From: DSOI01 sp041394885
GTDB taxonomy: Bacteria > Acidobacteriota > Terriglobia > Bryobacterales > Bryobacteraceae
Direction of reading: 5' to 3'
NCBI GenBank assembly: GCA_041394885.1
Contig: JAWKHI010000013.1
Coordinates: 62,001 to 126,000 of the forward strand
DNA: 64,000 nucleotides
Shown here: positions 43,376-52,113 of the stretch, in pieces
How the letters are laid out: each line of letters begins with the position of its first letter
Numbering within the stretch: position 1 is the first letter of the stretch
Notes under the pieces: model-generated
The model's input: only the letters and a program-made list of their open reading frames with translations
The model's database searches: none
Told to the model about the DNA's origin: nothing
Translations under genes and position numbers: made by a program

Positions 43376-43795
43376 TTACGCCTGCGCCGCGGTGGCCGGC
43401 GCCTCCTTGCCAGACTCCTGCTTCTTCTTGTAGTCGCCAATGGCGGCCTTGATCGCGTCTTCGGCGAGCACGGAGCAGTGAATCTTCACCGGCGGCAGGC
43501 TCAGCTCATTGACGATCTCGGTATTCTTGATCGCGAGCGCCTCGTCGACGGTCTTGCCCTTTAGCCACTCGGTGGCGAGCGAGCTGGAAGCAATCGCGGA
43601 GCCGCAGCCGAAGGTCTTAAATTTCGCCTCTTCGATGATGCCGGTCTCTCCGTTCACCTGCACCTGGAGCTTCATCACGTCGCCGCACTCGGGGGCGCCG
43701 ACGATACCGGTGCCCACGTTCGGCGCGGTTTTGTCGAGCGAGCCAACGTTACGCGGATTATTGTAATGGTCGAGGACTTTGTCGGAATAAGCCAT
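43376..43795 (-). CDS. iscU: IscU, Fe-S cluster scaffold
   Basis: A 139-residue scaffold with the ligand set Cys37 (APECGD), Cys64 (GCGSAIASSS), His106 and Cys107 (KIHCSV), and the HscA-recognised LPPVK at 100-104. A short Ala/Lys-rich tail of about 15 residues is extra. A good Shine-Dalgarno (AAGGAGA, minus strand) precedes the ATG by about 9 bases. The gap to iscS is 28 bases. Confidence 0.95.
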   Translation of the reverse strand: MAYSDKVLDHYNNPRNVGSLDKTAPNVGTGIVGAPECGDVMKLQVQVNGETGIIEEAKFKTFGCGSAIASSSLATEWLKGKTVDEALAIKNTEIVNELSLPPVKIHCSVLAEDAIKAAIGDYKKKQESGKEAPATAAQA

Positions 43796-43823
43796 GATGT
43801 AAGTTCTCCTTCTAACCGGGCAA

Positions 43824-45038
43824 CTAGTGCGCGGTCCATTCCACCTTGCTGAGATCGATGCCTTCTTTCACCATTTCATACAGCGGAGAAAGCTCGCGCA
43901 GCTTCTTGACGATCGAGATAACCTTGGCAGCCACGTAGTCCACTTCTTCCTCCGTATTGAAACGGCCAAGACCGAAGCGGATGGAGCTGTGCGCCAAGTC
44001 GTCTCCCGCGCCGAGCGCTTTCAAAACGTAACTCGGTTCAAGCGTCGCCGAAGTGCAGGCGGACCCGCTCGACACCGCGACGTCGTTAATGCCCATCAGA
44101 AGCGATTCGCCTTCCACATAGGCGAAACTGATGTTCAAATTGTTCGGCAGGCGGTGCTCCATGGACCCATTGATGTAAGTTTCGTCGAGTTCCGCCAACA
44201 GCCGGTCTTTCAACTTGTCCCGCAGGAAAGCCATGCGCCGGGATTCTTCGGACATTTCCGCTTGCGCGATGGCGCAGGCCTTGCCCAGTCCCGCGATGCC
44301 TGGGACGTTGAGCGTGCCGGACCGCATTCCGCGTTCGTGGCCGCCGCCATCCATCTGAGCGGTGAGCTGCACACGCGGCGACTTGCGGCGTACGTAGAGC
44401 GCGCCCACGCCCTTGGGTCCGTAGATCTTGTGGCCGGAAAGCGACAACAGATCAATGTTGTCTTCAATGACGTTCACCGGAATCTTCCCTACCGCCTGCA
44501 CGCCATCGGTGTGAAAAAGGATGCTTTTCTCCTTGCAGATCTTCCCGATCTCGCGAATGGGCTGCACCACGCCGATCTCATTGTTGGCGTACATGATGCT
44601 CACGAGGATCGTCTTGTCGGTGATTGCCTCGCGCAGCATGTCGAGGTCAATCAGGCCATCCTGGCGCACGGGCAGATACGTCACACGCACGCCGTGCTTT
44701 TCGAGCCGCTTGGCCGTGTCGAGGATCGCCTTGTGCTCGGTGGCGGCGGTAATAATGTGGTTGCCCCGCTCGGCGTACATTTCCGCCACGCCCTTCAAGG
44801 CGAGGTTGTTGGACTCGGTGGCGCCGCTAGTGAAGATGATTTCTTTGGCCGTAGCGCCGATCAGCGACGCGATTTGCTTCCGCGCGGTCTCCACAGCCTC
44901 CTCGGCTTCCCAGCCAAAGGCGTGGTTCCGGCTCGCCGCATTGCCGAAATGCTCCTTGAAGTACGGCAGCATGGTCTCCAGCACGCGCGGATCGGTCGGC
45001 GTGGTGGCGTGATTATCCATGTAGATGGGGAGATTCAT
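43824..45038 (-). CDS. iscS: IscS cysteine desulfurase
   Basis: A 404-residue PLP enzyme (E. coli 404) supplying sulfur from cysteine for clusters and tRNA thiolation. The PLP lysine is Lys204 in SLSGHKIYGPKGVGALY and the catalytic cysteine is Cys328 in SSGSACTS; other signatures are MDNHATTPTDPRVL and HTDGVQAVGKIP. I start it at MNLPIYMDNH (ATG 45036-45038), where its ATG overlaps the iscR stop by ATGA; a longer frame exists but lies inside iscR. Confidence 0.95.
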   Translation of the reverse strand: MNLPIYMDNHATTPTDPRVLETMLPYFKEHFGNAASRNHAFGWEAEEAVETARKQIASLIGATAKEIIFTSGATESNNLALKGVAEMYAERGNHIITAATEHKAILDTAKRLEKHGVRVTYLPVRQDGLIDLDMLREAITDKTILVSIMYANNEIGVVQPIREIGKICKEKSILFHTDGVQAVGKIPVNVIEDNIDLLSLSGHKIYGPKGVGALYVRRKSPRVQLTAQMDGGGHERGMRSGTLNVPGIAGLGKACAIAQAEMSEESRRMAFLRDKLKDRLLAELDETYINGSMEHRLPNNLNISFAYVEGESLLMGINDVAVSSGSACTSATLEPSYVLKALGAGDDLAHSSIRFGLGRFNTEEEVDYVAAKVISIVKKLRELSPLYEMVKEGIDLSKVEWTAH

Positions 45039-45544
45039 AATGTGTTGGCAGACTCCGTCGATTCGGCTTTCGCCTTTTGAATGGGCCAAACCATGTCCTC
45101 GCGCGGATCACGCCGAGCCGCCGGCTCGGGGATTTCCATCACATCGGAGGACAGGTCAGAAATAGAGATGCTCGCCAGCAGGCGCTGGATTCCTTCGTGC
45201 ACCTTGCGCAGCGGTTCCTTCACGGTGCAAGTGTCATGCTGGTCGCAGACTTCCTGATCGTGAAAGCACGAGGCCAGAAACACGGGTCCATCGATGGCGC
45301 GGATCACTTCGAGCGTCGAAATCGTCCGCGGATCGCGCGCCAGCTTGTATCCGCCCGTTGCGCCCTGCTCGGAAATCAGAAAACGGTTCCGGACCAACGC
45401 CTGCAGAACCTTGGCTAAGATCGGCACCGGGATTTTGTAGACCTCGGCGATCTCCTTCGCCGTGGCCGCGGACCGCCGCGGTTCCGCCGCGAGGTGCCGC
45501 AGCGCGATCAGACCGTAATCGGATTTTTTGGTCAGTTTCAGCAT
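45035..45544 (-). CDS. iscR: IscR, Rrf2-family Fe-S-sensing repressor
   Basis: A 169-residue Rrf2 regulator, first gene of the isc operon. The N-terminal winged helix (LTKKSDYGLIALRHLAAEPR) is followed by the cluster cysteines Cys93, Cys100 and Cys106 (ASCFHDQEVCDQHDTCTV), at spacing close to E. coli IscR (92, 98, 104). It should repress the operon when carrying a [2Fe-2S] cluster. A promoter with an IscR-like site lies directly upstream. Confidence 0.92.
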   Translation of the reverse strand: MLKLTKKSDYGLIALRHLAAEPRRSAATAKEIAEVYKIPVPILAKVLQALVRNRFLISEQGATGGYKLARDPRTISTLEVIRAIDGPVFLASCFHDQEVCDQHDTCTVKEPLRKVHEGIQRLLASISISDLSSDVMEIPEPAARRDPREDMVWPIQKAKAESTESANTL

Positions 45545-45583
45545 CGAACCACTTCGGAACTGATTCGGCGCTTCGTCATGTAC

Positions 45584-45633
45584 GACCGTTTCAGTCCTCT
45601 TTCATTTGTACCACGGCGTACAGTTTAAGGCAA
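45584..45633 (-). promoter_or_regulatory. isc operon promoter with IscR type-1-like operator
   Basis: On the minus strand: TTGCCT (45628-45633), 17-base spacer, TACAAA (45605-45610), predicting a start near 45598. The dyad GACTGAAACGGTC (45584-45596) follows immediately; it fits the core GACTRWWWYAGTC of IscR type 1 sites with one mismatch. Its position at the transcription start matches classical autorepression by cluster-bound IscR. Confidence 0.6.
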
Positions 45634-45639
45634 GTGGTG

Positions 45640-45777
45640 ATGAATCATCATCTTAAATCCGGACTGGAACAGTCGGACATGGACGCCATCGGACGGTTGC
45701 GAGAGAGGGCTGAGCGGCGAAGTTCGCGGGTTGAGAAGCGAATTGGGCTACTGGAACGGTTCTTCGTGCGACAATAG
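45640..45777 (+). CDS. Possible 45-residue ORF upstream of the PBP gene
   Basis: ATG 45640 opens a 45-codon frame ending 45777, just before the penicillin-binding-protein start. The product is Arg/Glu-rich and helical (SDMDAIGRLRERAERRSSR, GLLERFFVRQ). Third-position GC is only moderate, there is no strong Shine-Dalgarno, and its beginning abuts the isc promoter. It may be a small protein, a leader or chance. Confidence 0.25.
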   Translation: MNHHLKSGLEQSDMDAIGRLRERAERRSSRVEKRIGLLERFFVRQ

Positions 45778-45795
45778 CACTCAGGTACTGGACGA

Positions 45796-48381
45796 GTGAG
45801 TCGCCGCAGCGAAGATTCCGATCCAAGGCAGCCAGAGCAGCCGAAGTCGAGCCCAGCCAAACGCACTGGCTCTGAAAAAGCGCCACGCGCGAAGTCCAAG
45901 AGCCGGGTTCCCGCCCGTCTGCAGCGCTTCGTCCAGCATCCCGTGGGCCAGGCCTTCATCGGCATCACCGTATTCAGCCTCGCCGCGGGTCTCCTGGTAT
46001 TCTTCTACTTCTACAATCATTACGCCACGCTCATTGAGGAGAAGCTCGCGCAGGGGCCCTACTCCACCACGTCCAAACTGTACGCGTCGCCGCAAGTGAT
46101 TTCCACCGGTGACCGGATCGAGATCGGAGAGATCGTGCAGTCTCTCCACCGCGCCGGGTACACGAAAAACCGGTCGAACCGGATGGGATGGTATGCCGAG
46201 CGGCCCGGCAGCGTCGAGGTGTATCCCGGCGCCGATTCCTATTTCCAGCAGGAAGCCCATGTGGTTCACGTGGACAATCATCGGATTGGGCAGATCATCT
46301 CTCTTCGTGACAACACAGAGCGCCCGCAACTGCTGCTCGAGCCCGAACTGATCACCAATTTGTTTGACCGCAACCGCGAGAAGCGGCGTATCCTGCGCTT
46401 CCAGGACATTCCACTGGTGATGCGCAATGCCCTGCTGGCAGCTGAGGACAAGCGATTCTTCCAGCACTCCGGCTTCGATCCGTTCCGCATTCTCAAAGCG
46501 GCCTGGGTCGACATCAGTTCCAAGCAGATCCGCGCCGGCGCCTCCACGCTTTCGATGCAGTTGGCGCGCAGTATATGGCTCACCACCGAACGAACCTGGC
46601 GCCGCAAGATTCCGGAGATCCTGATCACCATCCATCTGGAGCGCAAGCTATCCAAGGAAGACATTTTCGAGCACTACTCGAACACGATCTACCTCGGGCG
46701 GGTGGGCACGTTCAACATCCATGGATTCGGAGAAGGGGCGCAGGCCTATTTCGGCAAGAGCCTCAGCCGGGTGACGCTGCCGGAGGCCGCCATGCTGGCC
46801 GGCATCGTACAGTCGCCGAGCGGCTACAACCCGTTCCGCAATCCGGAGCGAGCCATCAAACGGCGCAATCTCATTCTCCAGATGATGCGCACGAACGGCT
46901 TCATCACACAGGAGCAGTTCCAGACTGCCTCCTCAGCTCCACTCGGAGCCGCCGCCGGTGCTTCGGAATCGGAGGACGCGCCCTATTTCGTCGATCTGGT
47001 GAACGACCAACTCCAGCGGCAGTTTCAGGATCACGATTTCCAGACCCACTCCTACCGTGTCTACACCTCGCTGGACCTGAACCTGCAGCGGGCCGCCGCC
47101 GAGGCCATGGAAGCGGGCTTGAAGGAGGTGGACGCCGCGCTCGAAAAGCGCGGACGTACGGCCAAGAAAGGCTGGCCGAAGGTGCAAGCCGCCCTCGTCG
47201 CGATTGACCCCAGAACCGCCGAGGTGCGCGCCCTGATCGGCGGACGCGACTATGCCACCAGCCAACTGAACCGCTCATTGGCCATGCGCCAGCCCGGTTC
47301 GATTTTCAAGCCCTTCGTCTATGCCGCAGCGCTCGAGACAGGGCTCGACTCCGGCCCCGGCGCGCTCACTCCGGCGTCGATGCTCATCGATGAGCCCACT
47401 ACGTTCTGGTTCGACGGTAAACCGTATGAACCGAACAATTACCACAACAGCTTCTACGGCAGCGTGAGCGTCCGCCAGGCGCTCAGCAAGTCGCTCAACG
47501 TCCCCACGGTGAAACTGGCCGAGCAGGTGGGCTATCAGCGCGTGACGCAATTGGCGCGCGAAGCCGGATTGAAATCGGTGCGCGCCACTCCGTCGGCCGC
47601 GCTTGGATCCTACGAAGCCCGTCCGCTCGACATGGCCGGCTCCTATACCGTGTTCGCCAATCGGGGCGTATTTACCGAGGCCAACTGGATCAAGATGATC
47701 CGTGACGAGGGCGGCCACAGCATCTACACCCACAAGCCGGTCAGCCGCCGTCTGCTGGACACCCGCATCGCGTACCTGATGACGAATCTGTTGGAAGGCG
47801 TGATGAGTTTCGGCACCGGCGCCGGCGCGCGATCGCGTGGGTTCCGCCTTCCCGCGGCGGGTAAGACCGGCACCTCCCATGACGGCTGGTTCGCGGGCTT
47901 TACCACCGAGCTGCTCTGCGTGGTTTGGGTGGGTTATGACGACAATCGCGAATTGGGCCTGGAGGGCGCGAGATCCGCGCTTCCGATCTGGACCGAATTC
48001 ATGAAGCGTGCCCACAGCTTCCGCCCCTATCAACGCGCCACCTCTTTCAGCGCCCCCGATGGCGTCGTCAGTGTGGAGATCGATGCCAATAGCGGCAAGC
48101 TGGCATCGGGTGGCGGGTGCGGCGGGGCGGTCCGGAATGAAGTTTTCCTGATGGGGACCCAGCCCATTGAGTCCTGCGGCGGAGGCGGAGAAACGCAGGT
48201 AGCCGGCTGGGATACTGACGTCGAATCGCCCCGGGCGCCGGATCGTTCCGAACAGCCGCGCCGCGTCGCCTCCCGCGAGGTTCATTCGATTCCGGTGAAA
48301 CCGATCGAGCCGCCCACGGCGCCGCAAGCGCAGGAACCCAAGAAGGGTCTGCTCAACCGGATCCTCGGGGTTTTTCGCTAG
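45796..48381 (+). CDS. Class A penicillin-binding protein (PBP1B-like)
   Basis: An 861-residue bifunctional peptidoglycan synthase. A basic cytoplasmic tail precedes a TM helix at about 52-73; a UB2H-like domain follows (about 95-185), then the GT51 glycosyltransferase (AEDKRFFQHSGFDPFR with Glu217, RAGASTLSMQLARSIWL) and the transpeptidase with SIFK at 502-505, SLN at 565-567 and KTG at 689-691. The UB2H domain is a PBP1B mark, in enterics the LpoB activator site. The start is GTG. The C terminus is Gly/Cys-containing and Pro-rich. Gene 3' end runs into a short repeat. Confidence 0.9.
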   Translation: MSRRSEDSDPRQPEQPKSSPAKRTGSEKAPRAKSKSRVPARLQRFVQHPVGQAFIGITVFSLAAGLLVFFYFYNHYATLIEEKLAQGPYSTTSKLYASPQVISTGDRIEIGEIVQSLHRAGYTKNRSNRMGWYAERPGSVEVYPGADSYFQQEAHVVHVDNHRIGQIISLRDNTERPQLLLEPELITNLFDRNREKRRILRFQDIPLVMRNALLAAEDKRFFQHSGFDPFRILKAAWVDISSKQIRAGASTLSMQLARSIWLTTERTWRRKIPEILITIHLERKLSKEDIFEHYSNTIYLGRVGTFNIHGFGEGAQAYFGKSLSRVTLPEAAMLAGIVQSPSGYNPFRNPERAIKRRNLILQMMRTNGFITQEQFQTASSAPLGAAAGASESEDAPYFVDLVNDQLQRQFQDHDFQTHSYRVYTSLDLNLQRAAAEAMEAGLKEVDAALEKRGRTAKKGWPKVQAALVAIDPRTAEVRALIGGRDYATSQLNRSLAMRQPGSIFKPFVYAAALETGLDSGPGALTPASMLIDEPTTFWFDGKPYEPNNYHNSFYGSVSVRQALSKSLNVPTVKLAEQVGYQRVTQLAREAGLKSVRATPSAALGSYEARPLDMAGSYTVFANRGVFTEANWIKMIRDEGGHSIYTHKPVSRRLLDTRIAYLMTNLLEGVMSFGTGAGARSRGFRLPAAGKTGTSHDGWFAGFTTELLCVVWVGYDDNRELGLEGARSALPIWTEFMKRAHSFRPYQRATSFSAPDGVVSVEIDANSGKLASGGGCGGAVRNEVFLMGTQPIESCGGGGETQVAGWDTDVESPRAPDRSEQPRRVASREVHSIPVKPIEPPTAPQAQEPKKGLLNRILGVFR

Positions 48382-48414
48382 CGGGGTTTTCGCAGCGGGG
48401 TGTTTCGCCAGCGG
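48371..48414. repeat. Three imperfect tandem copies of a 14-16 base palindromic unit
   Basis: Units TTTTTCGCTAGCGGGG (48371-48386), TTTTCGCAGCGGGG (48387-48400) and TGTTTCGCCAGCGG (48401-48414) lie head to tail across the end of the PBP gene. Each has a self-complementary core of the CGC-N-GCG kind (first copy CGCTAGCG). They could form alternative hairpins and act as a terminator or merely reflect local slippage. Confidence 0.45.
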
Positions 48415-48439
48415 TTCGCGCTTCGATAAGATCTCTGGA

Positions 48440-49594
48440 GTGCTACTCCTTCTCGCGATCCTCGCCACGCCTCTACTGGCGCAGCCTCTCATCACCCATA
48501 CCGACGTTTTTCGCGCTGGCGCCGATGGCTACCACACGTACCGTATTCCAGCGATTGTGACCGGCGCAAACGGAAATCTCGTTGCCTTTGCCGAAGCGCG
48601 CAAGGAGAATCGCACCGACCCCGGCGGCGGCGACATCGATCTGGTCTGCAAGGTGAGCACCGACGGCGGCCAGTCGTGGTCAGCGATGCGCATCGTCGAC
48701 GATCCCGGAGAAAAATGGGCCGCCTCCAATCCCACTCCATTGCTCGATCGCACCAACAGCCGCTTGTGGATCTTCTACAACCGATGGGAACCCGGCTTCG
48801 GAACCGATCGCTCCCGCCCGGCCACGATGAACAACCAGACTTGGGCGAGGTGGAGCGACGATCACGGCCAAACCTGGTCCGCGCCGCGCGACCTCACCCG
48901 TCAATCGCGCGACTTCGAGCATTGGGGCGCCATCTTCCTCGGCCCCGGCGGCGCCATTCAAACGCGCGCCGGACGTTTGATGATTCCATCGGCGATGAAG
49001 AACGACGAGTTCGCCGTCATGGGGTCCGCCGGCTCCTACACCGGACCGATCGGTCTCATGCGCGCCTATGCCATCTACAGCGACGATCATGGCGCCACAT
49101 GGAAGCGCGGAGCCCTGGCGGGCGCGCTTACCAACGAGAATCAATTCGTGGAACTGGGCGACGGCGCCGTGCTCATGGATGCCCGGCAAAATGCAGGACC
49201 ACACCGTTGGTTTCTCATGAGCCCCGACGGCGGTGTCACATGGTCCCGTCCACGCGCCGGACACGCCCTCACTCCCGTGGCCACCGCCATCGAGAGGTTC
49301 AGTCTGAAAAGCGCCGGCGCCGATCGCGACCGTCTCATCTGGACAGGACCCACCGGCCCCGGCCGCAAGAATCTCGTCGTCCGCGTTAGCTACGACGAAG
49401 GACAGACGTGGATCAACGAACGCATTCTCTACGGCGGCCTTACGTCGTACTCCGATGCAGCCATGCTTGCCGACGGCACGGCTGGCATTTTGTGGGAACG
49501 CGGCGTCAGCGATTCGGTCCAGTTCGTCACCTTCACGCGCTTCAACCGCGAGTTTCTCGAACCGGCGGGAACTGTGTTGCCGGCATTCCATTAG
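48440..49594 (+). CDS. Secreted exo-sialidase-family (BNR) hydrolase
   Basis: A 384-residue exported six-bladed propeller of the GH33 type. Signal peptide LLLLAILATPLLAQ, then the YRIPA motif with the catalytic-arginine site (YHTYRIPAIV), and five Asp-box repeats: STDGGQSW, SDDHGQTW, SDDHGATW, SPDGGVTW and SYDEGQTW. It should cleave terminal sialic acids or related sugars from glycans. Start is GTG 48440; TAAGAT seven bases upstream could be a -10. No sialic-acid catabolic genes are adjacent. Confidence 0.85.
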   Translation: MLLLLAILATPLLAQPLITHTDVFRAGADGYHTYRIPAIVTGANGNLVAFAEARKENRTDPGGGDIDLVCKVSTDGGQSWSAMRIVDDPGEKWAASNPTPLLDRTNSRLWIFYNRWEPGFGTDRSRPATMNNQTWARWSDDHGQTWSAPRDLTRQSRDFEHWGAIFLGPGGAIQTRAGRLMIPSAMKNDEFAVMGSAGSYTGPIGLMRAYAIYSDDHGATWKRGALAGALTNENQFVELGDGAVLMDARQNAGPHRWFLMSPDGGVTWSRPRAGHALTPVATAIERFSLKSAGADRDRLIWTGPTGPGRKNLVVRVSYDEGQTWINERILYGGLTSYSDAAMLADGTAGILWERGVSDSVQFVTFTRFNREFLEPAGTVLPAFH

Positions 49595-49632
49595 TGCAGG
49601 CCGTCCATTACAATAAGGGCAGAGGCTGACCC

Positions 49633-50418
49633 GTGAAACGCTTATTGATCCTGAATCTGATCGCGCTGGCCGCGCTGTCGGGGATCGCAGCCCAGCAAAT
49701 ACCAACTTCCACGCCAGCGCCCACGCCACCGCCCGGCCCCAGCCCGGCCGCCCAGCGTCCACCCGGCGTCATCACCGTGGAGATGAAAGCCGACATCGCC
49801 ATGGCGCGCAAGGAGTATCGCAAGGCCATCGAGCTCTATCAATCCATTGAGCCGCAGACGCACGTCACCCTGAACAAGATCGGGATCGGTTACCACCACC
49901 TCATGGAGCTCGAAAAGGCGAAGAAGTATTACGAGCGCTCCGCCAAGATGAAAAAGGACTACTCGGAAGCTCTCAACAATCTCGGAGCCGTCCACTACGC
50001 CAAACGCAGCTATCGCCGCGCCGTGAGCTGGTACAACAAGGCCCTCAAATACGCGCCCGCCTCGGCCAGCATTCATAGCAATCTCGGCACCGCATGGTTC
50101 GCGCGGAAGAAGTACGATCGGGCCGCCAAGGAATACCAGATCGCGCTCGACCTCGACCCTGAGGTATTCGAACACCGCGGCACCACCGGCGTCCTCCTGC
50201 AGGAGCGCAGCGTCCAGGAACGCGCCAAATTCCACTATTACCTTTCCCGGGTCTATGCCCAGGCCGGGATGGCGGACCGCTGCCTGATGTACATGAGAAA
50301 GGCGCTCGAGGAAGGCTTCCGCGATCGCAAGAAGTTTGTCGAGGATCCCGAGTTCGCCGCCATGCAGCAAGTCCCGGAGTTCCAGGCGCTGCTGGAATGG
50401 GAACCGCGTGTTCTCTGA
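49633..50418 (+). CDS. Secreted TPR-repeat protein
   Basis: A 261-residue exported protein: signal peptide (LLILNLIALAALSGIAAQ), a Pro/Thr-rich linker (IPTSTPAPTPPPGPSPAAQ), then several TPR units (MARKEYRKAIELYQSI, LEKAKKYYERSAKMKKDYSE, ALNNLGAVHYAKRSYRRAVS, SNLGTAWFARKKYDRAAKEY). Likely a periplasmic assembly or scaffold protein. Start GTG 49633; TACAAT at 49609-49614 is a possible -10. The next gene begins inside its end. Confidence 0.78.
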   Translation: MKRLLILNLIALAALSGIAAQQIPTSTPAPTPPPGPSPAAQRPPGVITVEMKADIAMARKEYRKAIELYQSIEPQTHVTLNKIGIGYHHLMELEKAKKYYERSAKMKKDYSEALNNLGAVHYAKRSYRRAVSWYNKALKYAPASASIHSNLGTAWFARKKYDRAAKEYQIALDLDPEVFEHRGTTGVLLQERSVQERAKFHYYLSRVYAQAGMADRCLMYMRKALEEGFRDRKKFVEDPEFAAMQQVPEFQALLEWEPRVL

Positions 50419-52102
50419 CAAACGCCGCTTCTGGCTGCTAGCCTTCGTTCTCATCTCCACCGCTTGCCGCTCCGGAACCCAGAGTGGTCCGGACCGTGTC
50501 GCGCTGATCCCGTTCGACAACCAAAGCCCCGACGCAGAAGCGCAGTGGGCCGGTGAGGGCATCGCTCAACTCGCCGTGGCCCAACTGGCCGGCGCTCCCA
50601 CGGCGGCATATTTCGTCGCGGCAGACTCGGCCGAGGCCGTTCGCAACCGCGCTACGCACATGGTGCAAGGCTATTGGACGGGCGGCGTCTCCACTGGAAA
50701 TCTCGAACTCCACGGCGAACTCCGGACGGTGGCCGGCATTCACTCGCGTTCCCTTACCGTAAAGGCTTCTTCCCCCTCCGCGGTGGCGCATGGGCTGGCC
50801 ATTGCCCTTTGGCCGCAGGCCCCGGGCTCACCCACCGCTCCCACCGGCGCGCTGCGCCTCTACATCGAGGGAGGCCGCAACCGGAACGCAGCGCAACTCG
50901 AGGAGAGCATCGCCGCGGCGCCCGATTTCGGCCCGGCCCGGTTCTCTCTCGGCCAACTGCAGACCATCCAGGGTGACCGCGCCGCGGCCAAGGAGACCTT
51001 CGGCCAGGCTACCGCACGGCCCTCGCTCGACGCTTTATCGCGCGCCCGGTGCGCCGTAGCCAGCGCCTCCGATCCCGCCTCCAGACTCGCCGCCCTCGAA
51101 GCCCTGACACTGTTGACGCCCGCTCACGCCGAGTCATTCGTCCAGGCCGGATCCGCCGCATTGGCTTTCCACCGCTTCGATCGCGCAGCCCGGCTGCTTG
51201 GCACATCCACGCAGCTCGACCCCGGCGCCGCCATCCCGTGGAACGAACTCGGCTACGCCCTCGCCTTCTCCGGAGACCGGAACGGCGCCCTGGCCAAAAT
51301 CCGCGAGTACGGGAAACTCGCGCCGGACAGTGCCAATCCCCTGGATTCACTTGGCGAAGTTTATTTCCTTCATGGCGATTTCGCCGAGGCCGAGCAGGCG
51401 TTCCTCGACGCCTACACCAAGGATCCGGGCCTGCTCCGCGCCGTAACCCTTCGCAAGGCCGCCGTAGCCCGCATGTTGGCGGGCGACGCCGCTCAGGCCA
51501 ACCTCATCTTCGAGCGATACAAAGACGCCATGGCCAAACACCCACTCGCGCCGTTGCTCGCAATCCAGTGGAAGTACTCCTCGGGCGACAAGGCCGGCGC
51601 CATTGCGGCCGTTCTCGCCCTCGCCACCGGGTCCCGCTCGTCCTACGCCTGGGCGCAGGGCGCTTTGTGGCTCGCCGCGGAAAAGGAATTCGATCGTGCC
51701 GCCGCCGCGGCAACGCAGGCTCGCGCCGCGGCGCGATCCGCCAACGAGGCCGCCGGCGCACTGGTGGCCGGTTTCATCGCGCAACCCGATGCGCCCCCCG
51801 CCGAGTGGACGCGCCGCGCCGAGGGAGTGCATCCGTCGGTTAGAAGCCGCGCCCTCGCATGGGCACTGTTGATGCACGGCCATTTCGCCGAGGCGGCAAC
51901 CCAACTCGAGCAGGCTTCCGCCGGCGCCACTCTCAGCGAATACTCGCAGTTCCAGGCCCTGGCCGGACACGCATGGCTTCAGGCGGGAGACAAAGCCAAG
52001 GCGAAGAAACTCCTCGCGCTGTGGCCCCTGCCTTCGAGCGACGGCAATCTGTTCGATTCGATGGTGTTCCCGGCAGTCGGCGAGTGGAAACAGAAACTCT
52101 AG
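50408..52102 (+). CDS. TPR lipoprotein with TolB-like N-terminal domain
   Basis: A 564-residue protein beginning at GTG 50408, overlapping the upstream TPR gene. VFSDKRRFWLLAFVLISTAC is a lipoprotein signal with Cys after the helix. The segment VALIPFDNQSPDAEAQWAG resembles the FlgO/TolB-like 'PFDN' domain found in bacterial adenylate-cyclase-type TPR proteins; TPR repeats follow (AAIPWNELGYALAFSGDRNG, DSLGEVYFLHGDFAEAEQAF). I infer an outer-membrane or periplasmic scaffold translated together with the preceding TPR protein. Enzyme activity not evident. Confidence 0.72.
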   Translation: MFSDKRRFWLLAFVLISTACRSGTQSGPDRVALIPFDNQSPDAEAQWAGEGIAQLAVAQLAGAPTAAYFVAADSAEAVRNRATHMVQGYWTGGVSTGNLELHGELRTVAGIHSRSLTVKASSPSAVAHGLAIALWPQAPGSPTAPTGALRLYIEGGRNRNAAQLEESIAAAPDFGPARFSLGQLQTIQGDRAAAKETFGQATARPSLDALSRARCAVASASDPASRLAALEALTLLTPAHAESFVQAGSAALAFHRFDRAARLLGTSTQLDPGAAIPWNELGYALAFSGDRNGALAKIREYGKLAPDSANPLDSLGEVYFLHGDFAEAEQAFLDAYTKDPGLLRAVTLRKAAVARMLAGDAAQANLIFERYKDAMAKHPLAPLLAIQWKYSSGDKAGAIAAVLALATGSRSSYAWAQGALWLAAEKEFDRAAAAATQARAAARSANEAAGALVAGFIAQPDAPPAEWTRRAEGVHPSVRSRALAWALLMHGHFAEAATQLEQASAGATLSEYSQFQALAGHAWLQAGDKAKAKKLLALWPLPSSDGNLFDSMVFPAVGEWKQKL

Positions 52103-52113
52103 ACGCCCGCCGG

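Noticed and set aside
43827..45080. 417-codon plus-strand frame opposite iscS
   Set aside because: Mirror of the iscS codons; iscS has exact catalytic Lys and Cys and fits the operon.
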